DNA of 7,748 bases from Spirochaetia bacterium (GTDB taxonomy: Bacteria; Spirochaetota; Spirochaetia; Treponematales; Rectinemataceae): positions 1 through 7,748 of the forward strand of contig JAJTBL010000077.1 of NCBI GenBank assembly GCA_021286925.1, in the 5' to 3' direction. Below the pieces are notes generated by a model. It saw only the letters and a list, made by a program, of their open reading frames with translations. It was not told the DNA's origin and made no database searches. Positions within the stretch are counted from its first letter, which is position 1, and each line of letters starts with the position of its first letter. This document shows, one piece after another, positions 1 through 5,975 of the stretch. The position numbers and the translations under genes were made by a program.

Positions 1-1515
1 GGTCCTACCGGCACCGGCAAAACAGAAGTTTTCCTGCAGTCAGCCGAAAAAACCCTGCAGGAGGGCCGCTCGGTCCTCTATCTCGTGCCCGAAATCGCCC
101 TTACCGCCCAGGTTGTCCGTTCTGCCCGCCTCCGCTTCGGCGATTTCTGCGCTGTCATTCATTCGCGCCTGACTCCATCCCAGAAACTTGCCGAATGGGC
201 CAGAATCCGCAAGGGCCAAGCCCGGATAGTCATCGGCGCCCGCAGTGCCATTTTCGCGCCTCTGCACAACCTTGGCCTCATCGTCGTCGATGAAGAGCAC
301 GAAGGCAGTTACAAATCAGGCAGCACACCTCGCTACCACGCGCGCCAGGTTGCCATGTACCGGGCAGCCCGCGAAAAAGCCCGGCTCGTTTTCGGCAGCG
401 CAACCCCGTCGGCGGAAGCATGGCGCTCGTTTACAACCGGTGTCATGGCCTCCCGCAATCTGACCACCCGGCCCGGCGGCGGGGCTTTCCCCGCTATCGA
501 AGTAGTCGACATGAATCACGAAGCGTCAACGCTGTCGAAGCCGCTCATCGACGCCATCCGGCAGACTAAAGACGAAGGCCGCCAGACCATCCTCTTTTTA
601 AACCGCCGCGGTTTCAGCCACTTCTTTTCCTGTTCGACCTGCGGCGCCGAGCTGAAATGCAAACACTGTTCCGTCTCCCTTACCTACCACAAGGAACAGA
701 ATATGCTCGTCTGCCACTATTGCGGCTACCGCACCCGGCCGCCCGAAGCCTGCCCGGAATGCGGCTCCCTCGATACCAGCTGGCACGGCTTTGGAACCGA
801 AAAAGTAGAAGAAGACGTCCGCGCCCTGTTTCCCGATCTGCGGATCAGCCGCCTCGACGCAGACTCCATCACCCGGAAAGGAAGCCTCGAGAAAGGCCTT
901 GAGGCATTTCGAAAAGGCGAAATCGACATCCTGCTCGGCACCCAGATGGTGGCCAAAGGTCTTAATTTCCCGAAAGTAAAGACTGTCGGCGTCGTTCTGG
1001 CCGACTCAGGCCTCAATGTCCCGGATTTCCGCGCGGCCGAACGAGTCTTTTCTCTCATCATCCAGGTAGCAGGCCGCGCAGGCCGCTACACACCTGACGG
1101 CAAAGTCTTTATCCAGACCTTCCGCCCGGACAACCCGGTCATCCGGCTGGCCGCTTCCCTCGATATGCAAAGCTTTTATGCCCGGGAACTGTCGCTCAGG
1201 GAATCCATGGGTTTTCCGCCCTTCGGCCGACTCGCTCGCATCGTTGTGCGCTCCAAAAATGCGCTCGCCTGCAAAGCCGCTGCCCGCGACCTCGGCAGAC
1301 TGGCCAGTCCGCTCATCGCTTCTGAAGAGATCGAAGTGTTCGGCCCTGCGGAATGCGCCTTCGGTCTCATCGCCGGCAACACCCGCTGGCACCTGCTGTT
1401 CCGCTCAGCATCTCCAGCCGCGCTCCATAAACTCGTCAATGCCCTGCTTCGCGAATACTCCCCACCCTCCAGTGTTTACCTCGAGCCTGACATGGACCCT
1501 GTCGATCTTCTCTGA
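1..1515 (+). CDS. priA: Primosomal protein N' (PriA), replication-restart 3'-5' DNA helicase, 5' end missing
   Basis: PriA recognises stalled or D-loop forks and reloads the replicative helicase through the primosome. The frame is open from base 1 with no start in view, so the N-terminal DNA-binding domain (roughly the first 150-200 residues) lies outside the window; 504 codons are visible. Helicase motifs appear in order: Walker A GPTGTGKTE at bases 1-27, DEEH at 289-300, the motif III-like FGSATPS near 391, then GTQMVAKG near 937-960 and QVAGRAGR near 1063-1086. The PriA-specific zinc region is complete, with four CxxC pairs at codons beginning 631/640, 658/667, 712/721 and 751/760, inserted between the two helicase lobes as is usual. 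The C-terminus ends DMDPVDLL, matching the family's usual ending. No frameshift is seen. No clear terminator follows; a 136-base gap leads to ackA. Confidence 0.97.
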   Translation, partial: GPTGTGKTEVFLQSAEKTLQEGRSVLYLVPEIALTAQVVRSARLRFGDFCAVIHSRLTPSQKLAEWARIRKGQARIVIGARSAIFAPLHNLGLIVVDEEHEGSYKSGSTPRYHARQVAMYRAAREKARLVFGSATPSAEAWRSFTTGVMASRNLTTRPGGGAFPAIEVVDMNHEASTLSKPLIDAIRQTKDEGRQTILFLNRRGFSHFFSCSTCGAELKCKHCSVSLTYHKEQNMLVCHYCGYRTRPPEACPECGSLDTSWHGFGTEKVEEDVRALFPDLRISRLDADSITRKGSLEKGLEAFRKGEIDILLGTQMVAKGLNFPKVKTVGVVLADSGLNVPDFRAAERVFSLIIQVAGRAGRYTPDGKVFIQTFRPDNPVIRLAASLDMQSFYARELSLRESMGFPPFGRLARIVVRSKNALACKAAARDLGRLASPLIASEEIEVFGPAECAFGLIAGNTRWHLLFRSASPAALHKLVNALLREYSPPSSVYLEPDMDPVDLL

Positions 1516-1571
1516 AGAGACCGAGACTGTTCCAACAGCGCCGGCTCAAGCTGCGTGCTTTCGAATTTGGC

Positions 1572-1610
1572 TCGATTTTTATCGAACTCATTGTTGCGAA
1601 ACTCGATAAA
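1572..1610. promoter_or_regulatory. Inverted repeat around the ackA -35 region (candidate operator)
   Basis: TTTATCGA at 1578-1585 and its exact reverse complement TCGATAAA at 1603-1610 are separated by 17 bases. They flank the proposed -35 (1594-1599) and approach the -10. The left arm also pairs with a nearer TCGAT (1572-1576), giving a small TCGAT-TTTT-ATCGA hairpin. The symmetry is seen directly. That a repressor or activator binds here is inference, and no known operator consensus is recognised. Confidence 0.35.
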
Positions 1611-1622
1611 TAATGATAGAAT
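1594..1622 (+). promoter_or_regulatory. Candidate sigma-70 promoter for ackA
   Basis: The -35 TTGCGA (4 of 6 consensus) and -10 TAGAAT (5 of 6) are separated by 17 bases. Transcription would start near 1629, leaving about 23 untranslated bases before the ATG at 1652 and placing the ribosome binding site at 1641-1645. This start would exclude the upstream in-frame ATG at 1613. The -35 is weak, so this is a moderate call. Confidence 0.45.
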
Positions 1623-1640
1623 TTGACAATCAACCCCCTC

Positions 1641-1645
1641 AGGAG
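1641..1645 (+). promoter_or_regulatory. Ribosome binding site deciding the ackA start
   Basis: AGGAG lies 6 bases before the ATG at 1652. The in-frame ATG at 1613 has no such site and would add 13 residues that acetate kinases do not have, so 1652 is the better start. Confidence 0.85.
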
Positions 1646-1651
1646 CAAATA

Positions 1652-2989
1652 ATGGTTATCCTTACTCTCAATTGCGGTTCCTCCTCCGTAAAGTATCAGG
1701 TATATGACTGGGACAAAAAGGACGTTCTCGCGACCGGCATTGTCGAGCGCGTCACCCTGGGCGGCTCTTCGATCACCCACAAAGCCCGCAACAAGCCGGA
1801 CTATGTTGTCGAGCACGAATGCCCCACCCATACGGTCGCAATCGAACTGATCCTTGAAACCCTCGTCGACCCCGAATACGGCGTCATCGCCGACATGAGC
1901 ATGATCAAGGCAGTCGGCCACCGCATGGTGCACGGCGGTTCAAAATTCGCCCGTTCTTCAATCATCAATGACGAATTCCTGGCAACCTTCAAGGAACTGA
2001 CTGACCTGGCGCCCCTGCACAATCCGCCCAACCTCATGGGCGTAGAAGCTGCTCAGACCGTTCTCCCGAACGTGCCCCACTGCGCCATCATGGACACCGC
2101 CTGGCATCAGACCATGCCTGCATCCAGCTACATGTACGCGCTCCCGCATGAATGGCACGAAAAATACATGGTTCGCCGCTATGGCTTCCATGGGACCAGC
2201 TTCCTCTACAACGCAAAACGTGCAGCGGTTCTGCTCGGCAAGGACCCCTTTGAAACCAACCTCATCATCGCGCACATCGGCAACGGCGCGTCCATCAATG
2301 CAGTCAAAAATGGCTGTTCCTACGATACCTCGATGGGCTTGACCCCGCTGGAAGGCCTGGTCATGGGAACCCGTTCCGGCGACATCGATCCGGGCATCAT
2401 TTTCCACATCATGCGCAAGACCGGCATGAGCGCCGCCGATGTTGAAAAACAGCTGAACAAGGCCTCCGGCGTCCTCGGGATTACTGGAAAATGGGCAGAC
2501 CGCCGTGACATCGAAATTGCCGCGGAGAAGGGTGACCCTGTTGCCCTGCTTGCCCAGCAGATGGAAGGCTATCGAATCAAAAAATACATCGGCGCCTATT
2601 ACGCGGCCCTCGGCCATGTCGATGCGCTCATCTTCACCGCGGGTGTCGGGGAAATGGGGCCGGAAACCAGGCGGCTTGCCACCCTCGGCCTTGAAGAACT
2701 CGGCATTGTCATCGATGAGAAGAAAAACGCACTGGCAAAATGCCGCAACGCGGAGCTGGAAATCACCGGTCCCGGCTCCAAGGTCCGCGTCTTTGTCATC
2801 CCCACCGACGAAGAGCTGGTCATGACCGAAGACGCCTACGCCCTGGTCAACGGCACCTACGACGTCCACACCAATTACCGCTATCATTTTGAAAGCAGGG
2901 ATTATGTGAACAAATCCCGCGCCGAAGGTCTTGAGCGGGATCTTGCCAAAAAGCCCTGGCTGAAAGACATCATCGCGCGGATTCCCTGA
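1652..2989 (+). CDS. ackA: Acetate kinase
   Basis: Acetate kinase interconverts acetyl phosphate plus ADP with acetate plus ATP; in fermenters it gives substrate-level ATP as the last step of the Pta-AckA route. From the ATG at 1652 the protein has 445 residues and begins MVILTLNCGSSSVKY. Expected active-site residues fall at canonical positions: N7, R91 in HRMVHGG, H123, D148, H180 in RYGFHGTS, R241 in GTRSGDIDPG, and the TDEE motif at 385-388. The fold is complete by about residue 402. The remaining ~43 residues (NYRYHFES to the end) are a tail beyond the usual ~400-residue length; I recall longer AckA proteins in treponemes, but this is unchecked. No pta gene is in view. The gene has its own candidate promoter and terminator and so looks monocistronic. 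Confidence 0.97.
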   Translation: MVILTLNCGSSSVKYQVYDWDKKDVLATGIVERVTLGGSSITHKARNKPDYVVEHECPTHTVAIELILETLVDPEYGVIADMSMIKAVGHRMVHGGSKFARSSIINDEFLATFKELTDLAPLHNPPNLMGVEAAQTVLPNVPHCAIMDTAWHQTMPASSYMYALPHEWHEKYMVRRYGFHGTSFLYNAKRAAVLLGKDPFETNLIIAHIGNGASINAVKNGCSYDTSMGLTPLEGLVMGTRSGDIDPGIIFHIMRKTGMSAADVEKQLNKASGVLGITGKWADRRDIEIAAEKGDPVALLAQQMEGYRIKKYIGAYYAALGHVDALIFTAGVGEMGPETRRLATLGLEELGIVIDEKKNALAKCRNAELEITGPGSKVRVFVIPTDEELVMTEDAYALVNGTYDVHTNYRYHFESRDYVNKSRAEGLERDLAKKPWLKDIIARIP

Positions 2990-3038
2990 GCCGCTATCCG
3001 GTTTTTTTAAGTTCGAATTTGGACTTTGCACCGATGAA

Positions 3039-3073
3039 GGGCTGCCTGAAAAAGGCGGCCCGTTTTATTTTTT
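3039..3073 (+). terminator. Rho-independent terminator after ackA
   Basis: GGGCTGCCT (3039-3047) pairs with AGGCGGCCC (3053-3061) in a 9-bp stem with one G-U pair and a GAAAA loop. The run GTTTTATTTTTT (3062-3073) follows. It lies about 50 bases after the ackA stop. Confidence 0.88.
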
Positions 3074-3104
3074 AAAACGAATTTGAAGGCGCCGAGGCGA
3101 ATAA

Positions 3105-3133
3105 TTGAGCACCTATCGGCAGGAAATGCTCAA
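3105..3133. repeat. Dyad upstream of the outer-membrane protein promoter
   Basis: TTGAGCA (3105-3111) and its exact reverse complement TGCTCAA (3127-3133) are separated by 15 bases. An inner CCT/AGG pairing (3112-3114 with 3121-3123) could extend the stem past an AAA bulge. Its role is unknown: it could be an upstream operator, or a weak second terminator because a T-run lies at 3142-3147, though that is offset by eight bases. The symmetry is seen; the function is inference. Confidence 0.4.
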
Positions 3134-3164
3134 ATTTAAGCTTTTTTATTCTGCGATTCTGACA

Positions 3165-3176
3165 TTTTCATGAAAA
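3165..3176. promoter_or_regulatory. Perfect 12-bp palindrome TTTTCATGAAAA upstream of the -35
   Basis: This self-complementary site ends 18 bases before the -35 of the strong promoter at 3195, in an A-rich tract. It could be a regulator site or part of an UP-like element. No named consensus is recognised. Confidence 0.35.
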
Positions 3177-3194
3177 AAGTTAAACAAAAAATGC

Positions 3195-3224
3195 TTGACA
3201 GCGCAAAATCGACCGATATATACT
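3195..3224 (+). promoter_or_regulatory. Strong sigma-70 type promoter of the outer-membrane protein gene
   Basis: A perfect TTGACA (3195-3200) and TATACT (3219-3224, 5 of 6) are spaced 18 bases apart, with A-tracts just upstream. An alternative -10, TATATA at 3217-3222, gives a spacing of 16. Transcription should begin near 3231, giving a leader of about 69 bases. This is the best promoter in the window. Confidence 0.85.
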
Positions 3225-3274
3225 CTAGGAGAACCTAGGAAAGGGGATTACCGAGCCGTCGGCGCGGCCCCCTT
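3225..3274 (+). promoter_or_regulatory. Structured start site and leader of the outer-membrane protein mRNA
   Basis: CTAGG (3225-3229) and CCTAG (3234-3238) form a dyad with a 4-base centre that straddles the predicted start at about 3231, so it may act as a DNA operator rather than an RNA hairpin. Downstream, AAGGGG (3241-3246) can pair with CCCCTT (3269-3274), enclosing CCGA/TCGG (3251-3254 with 3259-3262). The fold ends before the ribosome binding site and would leave it free. It may stabilise the mRNA; no known riboswitch class is recognised. Confidence 0.45.
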
Positions 3275-3284
3275 CTAATTATGT

Positions 3285-3291
3285 AAGGAGG
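3285..3291 (+). promoter_or_regulatory. Strong ribosome binding site AAGGAGG
   Basis: This near-perfect Shine-Dalgarno sequence lies 8 bases before the ATG at 3300 and fixes that start. Its first two bases are the end of a minimal start-stop pair, ATG TAA, at 3281-3286. Confidence 0.9.
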
Positions 3292-3299
3292 ACTTCTAA

Positions 3300-4241
3300 A
3301 TGAAGAAGCTAATCGTCCTGCTTCTCGCGTTCGCTATGGTCGGCGCCGTATCCGCCCAGGTGACGACTGCTATCGGCCTCTATGGCGAAGTAACCGTTAT
3401 CGATCAGGCCGGACAGGGTGTATTCACCCGCTATGGCAATGGCTCCGATACCTGGACTTTCAAAGCATCCGACAAGGATGGAAAGTATGGTATTTCCCTT
3501 ACCGATCAGAACATTCTCGATGACAGCGGCTTTGTTGTCCGTGACTGGAACTTCTGGTGGAAAGGCCAGTACACCAAGGTTATTCTTGGTTCACTCCGCA
3601 ATGCCGATTTCCGCATGACACTTCCCTACTGGTATGGTGCGACAATTTTCGGCGGAACCGACCGCATCACTGGTTACGGCGTTCTCATCGAAACCCTGCC
3701 CAAGAACGGCCTGACCTTCGGTGTCAATCTCCCGTTTGGTACCACTGCGGCTAACACCGTTGATGTTCTGAAGAAAGCCGACCTCGGCGTCAAATATGAT
3801 GTCAAGGGTCTGGGAACCTTCGTCGCCCTGTTCAATGCAGATTTTGTAACCCCGGCCAACGTTCTGAACCTTGGTGGAAAGATCACCGCTGTAAAGAACC
3901 TGACCGCTGTTGGAATCACGCAGATGAAGTTCGATGCTGACACCTACAAGGCCGCCCTCGGCTTTGCGTACAGCGGCATTGACAAGCTCGCTGCCAATCT
4001 CGAAGCTGCTTATACCTACACTGCTGGCGTTTCTGCCTTCTCAGTCTGGGCACAGGGCGCTTACAGCGTATCTGACAAGCTTTCTGCTACTGCCGGCGGA
4101 TCAATCGCCAATGGCGGAGCTTATGATGTCTATGCCAAACTCGGCTATGACTATGGTAATGGCCTCTCCTCAGAAGCTGGCGTCGGATTCGACGGCGCTT
4201 TCTACGGAGCTCTCAAGGTTTACTACAGCGTAGCTTTCTAA
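3300..4241 (+). CDS. Secreted outer-membrane beta-barrel-like protein (porin-like), abundant
   Basis: The 313-residue protein starts with a clear Sec signal peptide: KK at 2-3, a hydrophobic core, and VSA before Q20, giving a predicted cut after A19. The mature part has no hydrophobic helix but many short stretches of alternating aromatic or aliphatic and polar residues, glycine-rich turns and frequent Tyr, as expected of a transmembrane beta-barrel. It ends VYYSVAF: a C-terminal Phe with hydrophobic residues at alternate positions is the usual signal for barrel assembly by BamA. The strong promoter, near-perfect ribosome binding site and perfect terminator suggest a monocistronic, highly expressed major envelope protein. 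I do not recognise a specific family or substrate, so porin is inference. A periplasmic or surface beta-sheet protein is the alternative. Confidence 0.75.
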   Translation: MKKLIVLLLAFAMVGAVSAQVTTAIGLYGEVTVIDQAGQGVFTRYGNGSDTWTFKASDKDGKYGISLTDQNILDDSGFVVRDWNFWWKGQYTKVILGSLRNADFRMTLPYWYGATIFGGTDRITGYGVLIETLPKNGLTFGVNLPFGTTAANTVDVLKKADLGVKYDVKGLGTFVALFNADFVTPANVLNLGGKITAVKNLTAVGITQMKFDADTYKAALGFAYSGIDKLAANLEAAYTYTAGVSAFSVWAQGAYSVSDKLSATAGGSIANGGAYDVYAKLGYDYGNGLSSEAGVGFDGAFYGALKVYYSVAF

Positions 4242-4263
4242 GCTGACATTATCTGGTAAATCG

Positions 4264-4294
4264 GCCAGCCTCTTGTGAGGCTGGCTTTTTTTTT
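4264..4294 (+). terminator. Rho-independent terminator after the outer-membrane protein gene
   Basis: GCCAGCCTC (4264-4272) and GAGGCTGGC (4277-4285) form a perfect 9-bp stem with a TTGT loop, followed by nine T (4286-4294). This is the strongest terminator in the window and lies 22 bases after the stop codon. Confidence 0.96.
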
Positions 4295-4301
4295 GTATAA
4301 C
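4273..4301 (+). promoter_or_regulatory. Candidate lipoprotein promoter embedded in the preceding terminator
   Basis: TTGTGA (4273-4278, 4 of 6) starts in the terminator loop, and TATAAC (4296-4301, 5 of 6) starts one base past the T-run, with a 17-base spacer made mostly of the terminator's right arm and T-run. The predicted start at 4308-4309 coincides with the lipoprotein ATG. The hexamer match is moderate, but the gene needs a promoter and there is no other room for one outside the upstream gene. Confidence 0.45.
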
Positions 4302-4308
4302 TCTGATT

Positions 4309-4875
4309 ATGAAAACCAGAAAATCCTTACTGCTCATTGCTTGTGCTGCTGCAGCTGTCATACTCATATCAGCCTGTGCGACAAAACCCAAATTCAATCC
4401 AAATCAGCCGCAAGTAACCATGTCTCAGGCTATCCAGGCAGAGCTTCGCCAGTTCGGCCCGAATTCCGACACTAATCCATATATTGAGCCAAGAACTCTT
4501 ATCCGCGGGAAATTGAATGAGTTTTATATCGTTCGCTTGGCATTGAATCTTTCTGCTGAAACACAGATTTCCATCTTGGCTGAGGCAAAAGGACCAGATG
4601 GTACCGAAACGGCAAAGGCTATGGATATGTATGCCTTTGAAGCATACTGGGATTCCGTAACATATCGAGAGCCAGACAATGACGCCAAGATACAAGCTCG
4701 GATCACCAATATAAAGCGTTCATGCATTCCAGGTTTTTCTTTTACCGCTAATGCCGGACAGAGCATCTATTATATTCCTTTTGTCGGGAAGAACCCTATT
4801 CCGCGGCCTTCCAGAATTTATGTACAGGTAACGGTCGGAAACACAGAGCCTGTCATCTATACGGCCGATCTGTGA
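4309..4875 (+). CDS. Lipoprotein of unknown function
   Basis: This 188-residue protein has a type II signal peptide: charged KTRK at 2-5, a hydrophobic run, and lipobox I20-S21-A22-C23. C23 would be lipidated and become the mature N-terminus, followed by ATKPKFNPNQPQ. The rest is soluble and mixed in character, with probable beta segments near 65-90 and 140-185, and no family I recognise. The ATG at 4309 is fixed by the signal peptide, yet no Shine-Dalgarno sequence precedes it; see the embedded promoter. Base composition differs from its surroundings: 79 of 180 bases at 4501-4680 are G or C, against 37 of 60 in a sampled stretch of priA. This could mean relaxed selection or transfer. The next gene follows 28 bases after the stop and may be co-transcribed. 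Confidence 0.8.
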   Translation: MKTRKSLLLIACAAAAVILISACATKPKFNPNQPQVTMSQAIQAELRQFGPNSDTNPYIEPRTLIRGKLNEFYIVRLALNLSAETQISILAEAKGPDGTETAKAMDMYAFEAYWDSVTYREPDNDAKIQARITNIKRSCIPGFSFTANAGQSIYYIPFVGKNPIPRPSRIYVQVTVGNTEPVIYTADL

Positions 4876-4903
4876 TAATGAACTGCTTGCGGGAGCTTTT
4901 TGT

Positions 4904-5380
4904 ATGAATTGCCCGCTTTTGATAAAGTATTTAGATTCAGGAGACACCTACTATGGCGTGAAGGGCGAAAAGCCTCAGGATGCCATTGAATCGCTGTTTT
5001 CAGCCCTGGTTGTTCCTGAAGGTGTGGACAGAAATGCCCTGAAAGAGGCAATTCTGGACCGTGAAGCTATTATGCCGACAGCGATCGGTGATGGTTTCGC
5101 GTTACCCCATCCGCGCAAGCCGCTTGAAAACTCCGGACTGAAGCCTTTTATAGCACTGGCATTTTGCGACAGCCCAGTCGACTGGGGCGCATTGGATGAT
5201 ATCAGGGTGTCAAATTTCTTTCTTGTGGTTTCGACGAATCAGGAAGAACATCTGGCTTTGCTGGGCGAGCTTGCGGGATTATTACGCGACAAGGATTTTG
5301 TGAAATTTCTTGGAGAAAAGCCGACAAAAAAAGAGCTGTTGGATTATCTTGTCAGAGAAAACCCACTAGCCACCAGATAG
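4904..5380 (+). CDS. PTS EIIA-type (PtsN-like) phosphoprotein
   Basis: The 158-residue length and sequence fit a single PTS EIIA type 2 domain, the fold of PtsN (EIIA-Ntr) and fructose/mannitol IIA proteins. The signature AIGDGFALPHPR contains H69, the expected phosphorylated His, preceded by the family's RE(A)I...TAIG segment. A second conserved stretch, PVDWGALDDIRVSNFFLV near 91-108, and the closing leucine-rich helices also fit. There is no EIIB or EIIC domain, no transmembrane segment, and no hpr or EI gene nearby, so a regulatory role is likelier than sugar transport; this is inference. The start is supported by GGGAG at 4891-4895, 8 bases before the ATG. Its last 37 bases overlap the end of rlmE on the other strand. 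The symbol ptsN is possible but not certain. Confidence 0.85.
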   Translation: MNCPLLIKYLDSGDTYYGVKGEKPQDAIESLFSALVVPEGVDRNALKEAILDREAIMPTAIGDGFALPHPRKPLENSGLKPFIALAFCDSPVDWGALDDIRVSNFFLVVSTNQEEHLALLGELAGLLRDKDFVKFLGEKPTKKELLDYLVRENPLATR

Positions 5381-5958
5381 GTTTCAAAGGATTCGGCGCG
5401 GCAGGCTTCGGGTTTGAAGCCGCGAGCCTGAGCGAAATGTTGCTTCAGTGTGGCAATAAGGCGTTTTTCTTCGCCGCCCTGAAAAATCTTCATGATGAGT
5501 GCGCCGCCGGGCGCCAGAACTTCGAGCGCGAGTCCCATCACTGCTTCTACCAGCTCCTCTGAACGGCTCTGGTCTACGAGGCGGTTGCCGGTTGTAGAAG
5601 GCGCGGCGTCCGATACAACAAGGTTGTAGGGGCCGGCATCACGAAGATTTTTCCGCATCGTTTCATCGAGAATGCTGCCCTTGAAAAAATGGAAATTGGC
5701 ATCAGCCGGGGATATGCCCAGGTCCTGAATGTCCACCGCGGTGAGGCTTCCCGCGCCTTTCAGCTGGCGCAGAATCCAGAGGCTCCAGGAGCCCGGGGCG
5801 GCGCCGATATCCAGCACCGCAGGGCCTGATGCGCCTCCGGACAGCTTCAACAAACCGAACTTTTTGATGATTTCTTCGAGCTTGTAGACAGAGCGGGCAG
5901 GGTAGCCTTCCTTTTTTGCCTTGAGTGTCCAGAAATCTGGTCGGTCATAGGCTGCCAT
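5344..5958 (-). CDS. rlmE: 23S rRNA (uridine-2'-O)-methyltransferase RlmE (FtsJ/RrmJ)
   Basis: RlmE methylates the 2'-O of U2552 (E. coli numbering) in the A-loop of 23S rRNA, a late step in 50S assembly, using S-adenosylmethionine. The 204 residues match the usual size. The SAM motif is VLDIGAAPGSWS at 48-59. The KDKE catalytic tetrad is complete: K26 in RSVYKLEE, D117 in VVSDAAPSTTG, K157 in LIMKIFQGG and E192 in RAESFETYLVAS. AAGGAG on the minus strand (5964-5969) lies 5 bases before the ATG. It begins 17 bases after the htpG stop, which suggests a shared transcript; both are heat-shock genes in E. coli. With htpG broken, about 1.2 kb ahead of rlmE would be untranslated, which could lower its expression by polarity unless it has its own promoter. 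No terminator is seen downstream. Confidence 0.96.
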   Translation of the reverse strand: MAAYDRPDFWTLKAKKEGYPARSVYKLEEIIKKFGLLKLSGGASGPAVLDIGAAPGSWSLWILRQLKGAGSLTAVDIQDLGISPADANFHFFKGSILDETMRKNLRDAGPYNLVVSDAAPSTTGNRLVDQSRSEELVEAVMGLALEVLAPGGALIMKIFQGGEEKRLIATLKQHFAQARGFKPEACRAESFETYLVASGFSLTR

Positions 5959-5975
5959 AAACGCTCCTTCAGGAT

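Noticed and set aside
1613..1651. In-frame ATG at 1613 as the ackA start
   Set aside because: It lacks a ribosome binding site, lies before the predicted transcription start, and adds 13 residues ahead of the conserved N-terminus; ATG 1652 has AGGAG at the right distance.
1958..3031. Long open frame (357 codons) on the minus strand through ackA
   Set aside because: It is a shadow of the GC-rich ackA coding strand; its translation has no recognisable motifs and conflicts with a clear gene.
2990..3299. Possible small gene, tRNA or riboswitch in the 310-base gap
   Set aside because: No open frame with a ribosome binding site, no tRNA-like cloverleaf and no riboswitch core that I recognise; the terminator, dyads, promoter and leader account for the visible structure.
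4885..4900. GCTT-GCGG-GAGC followed by TTTTT as a terminator before the EIIA gene
   Set aside because: The stem has only 4 bp with a G-U pair and overlaps the EIIA ribosome binding site; too weak to call.
4889..4916. GCGGG/CCCGC pairing across the EIIA start as a translation switch
   Set aside because: Five pairs around an 18-base loop is easily met by chance and no sensor element is visible.
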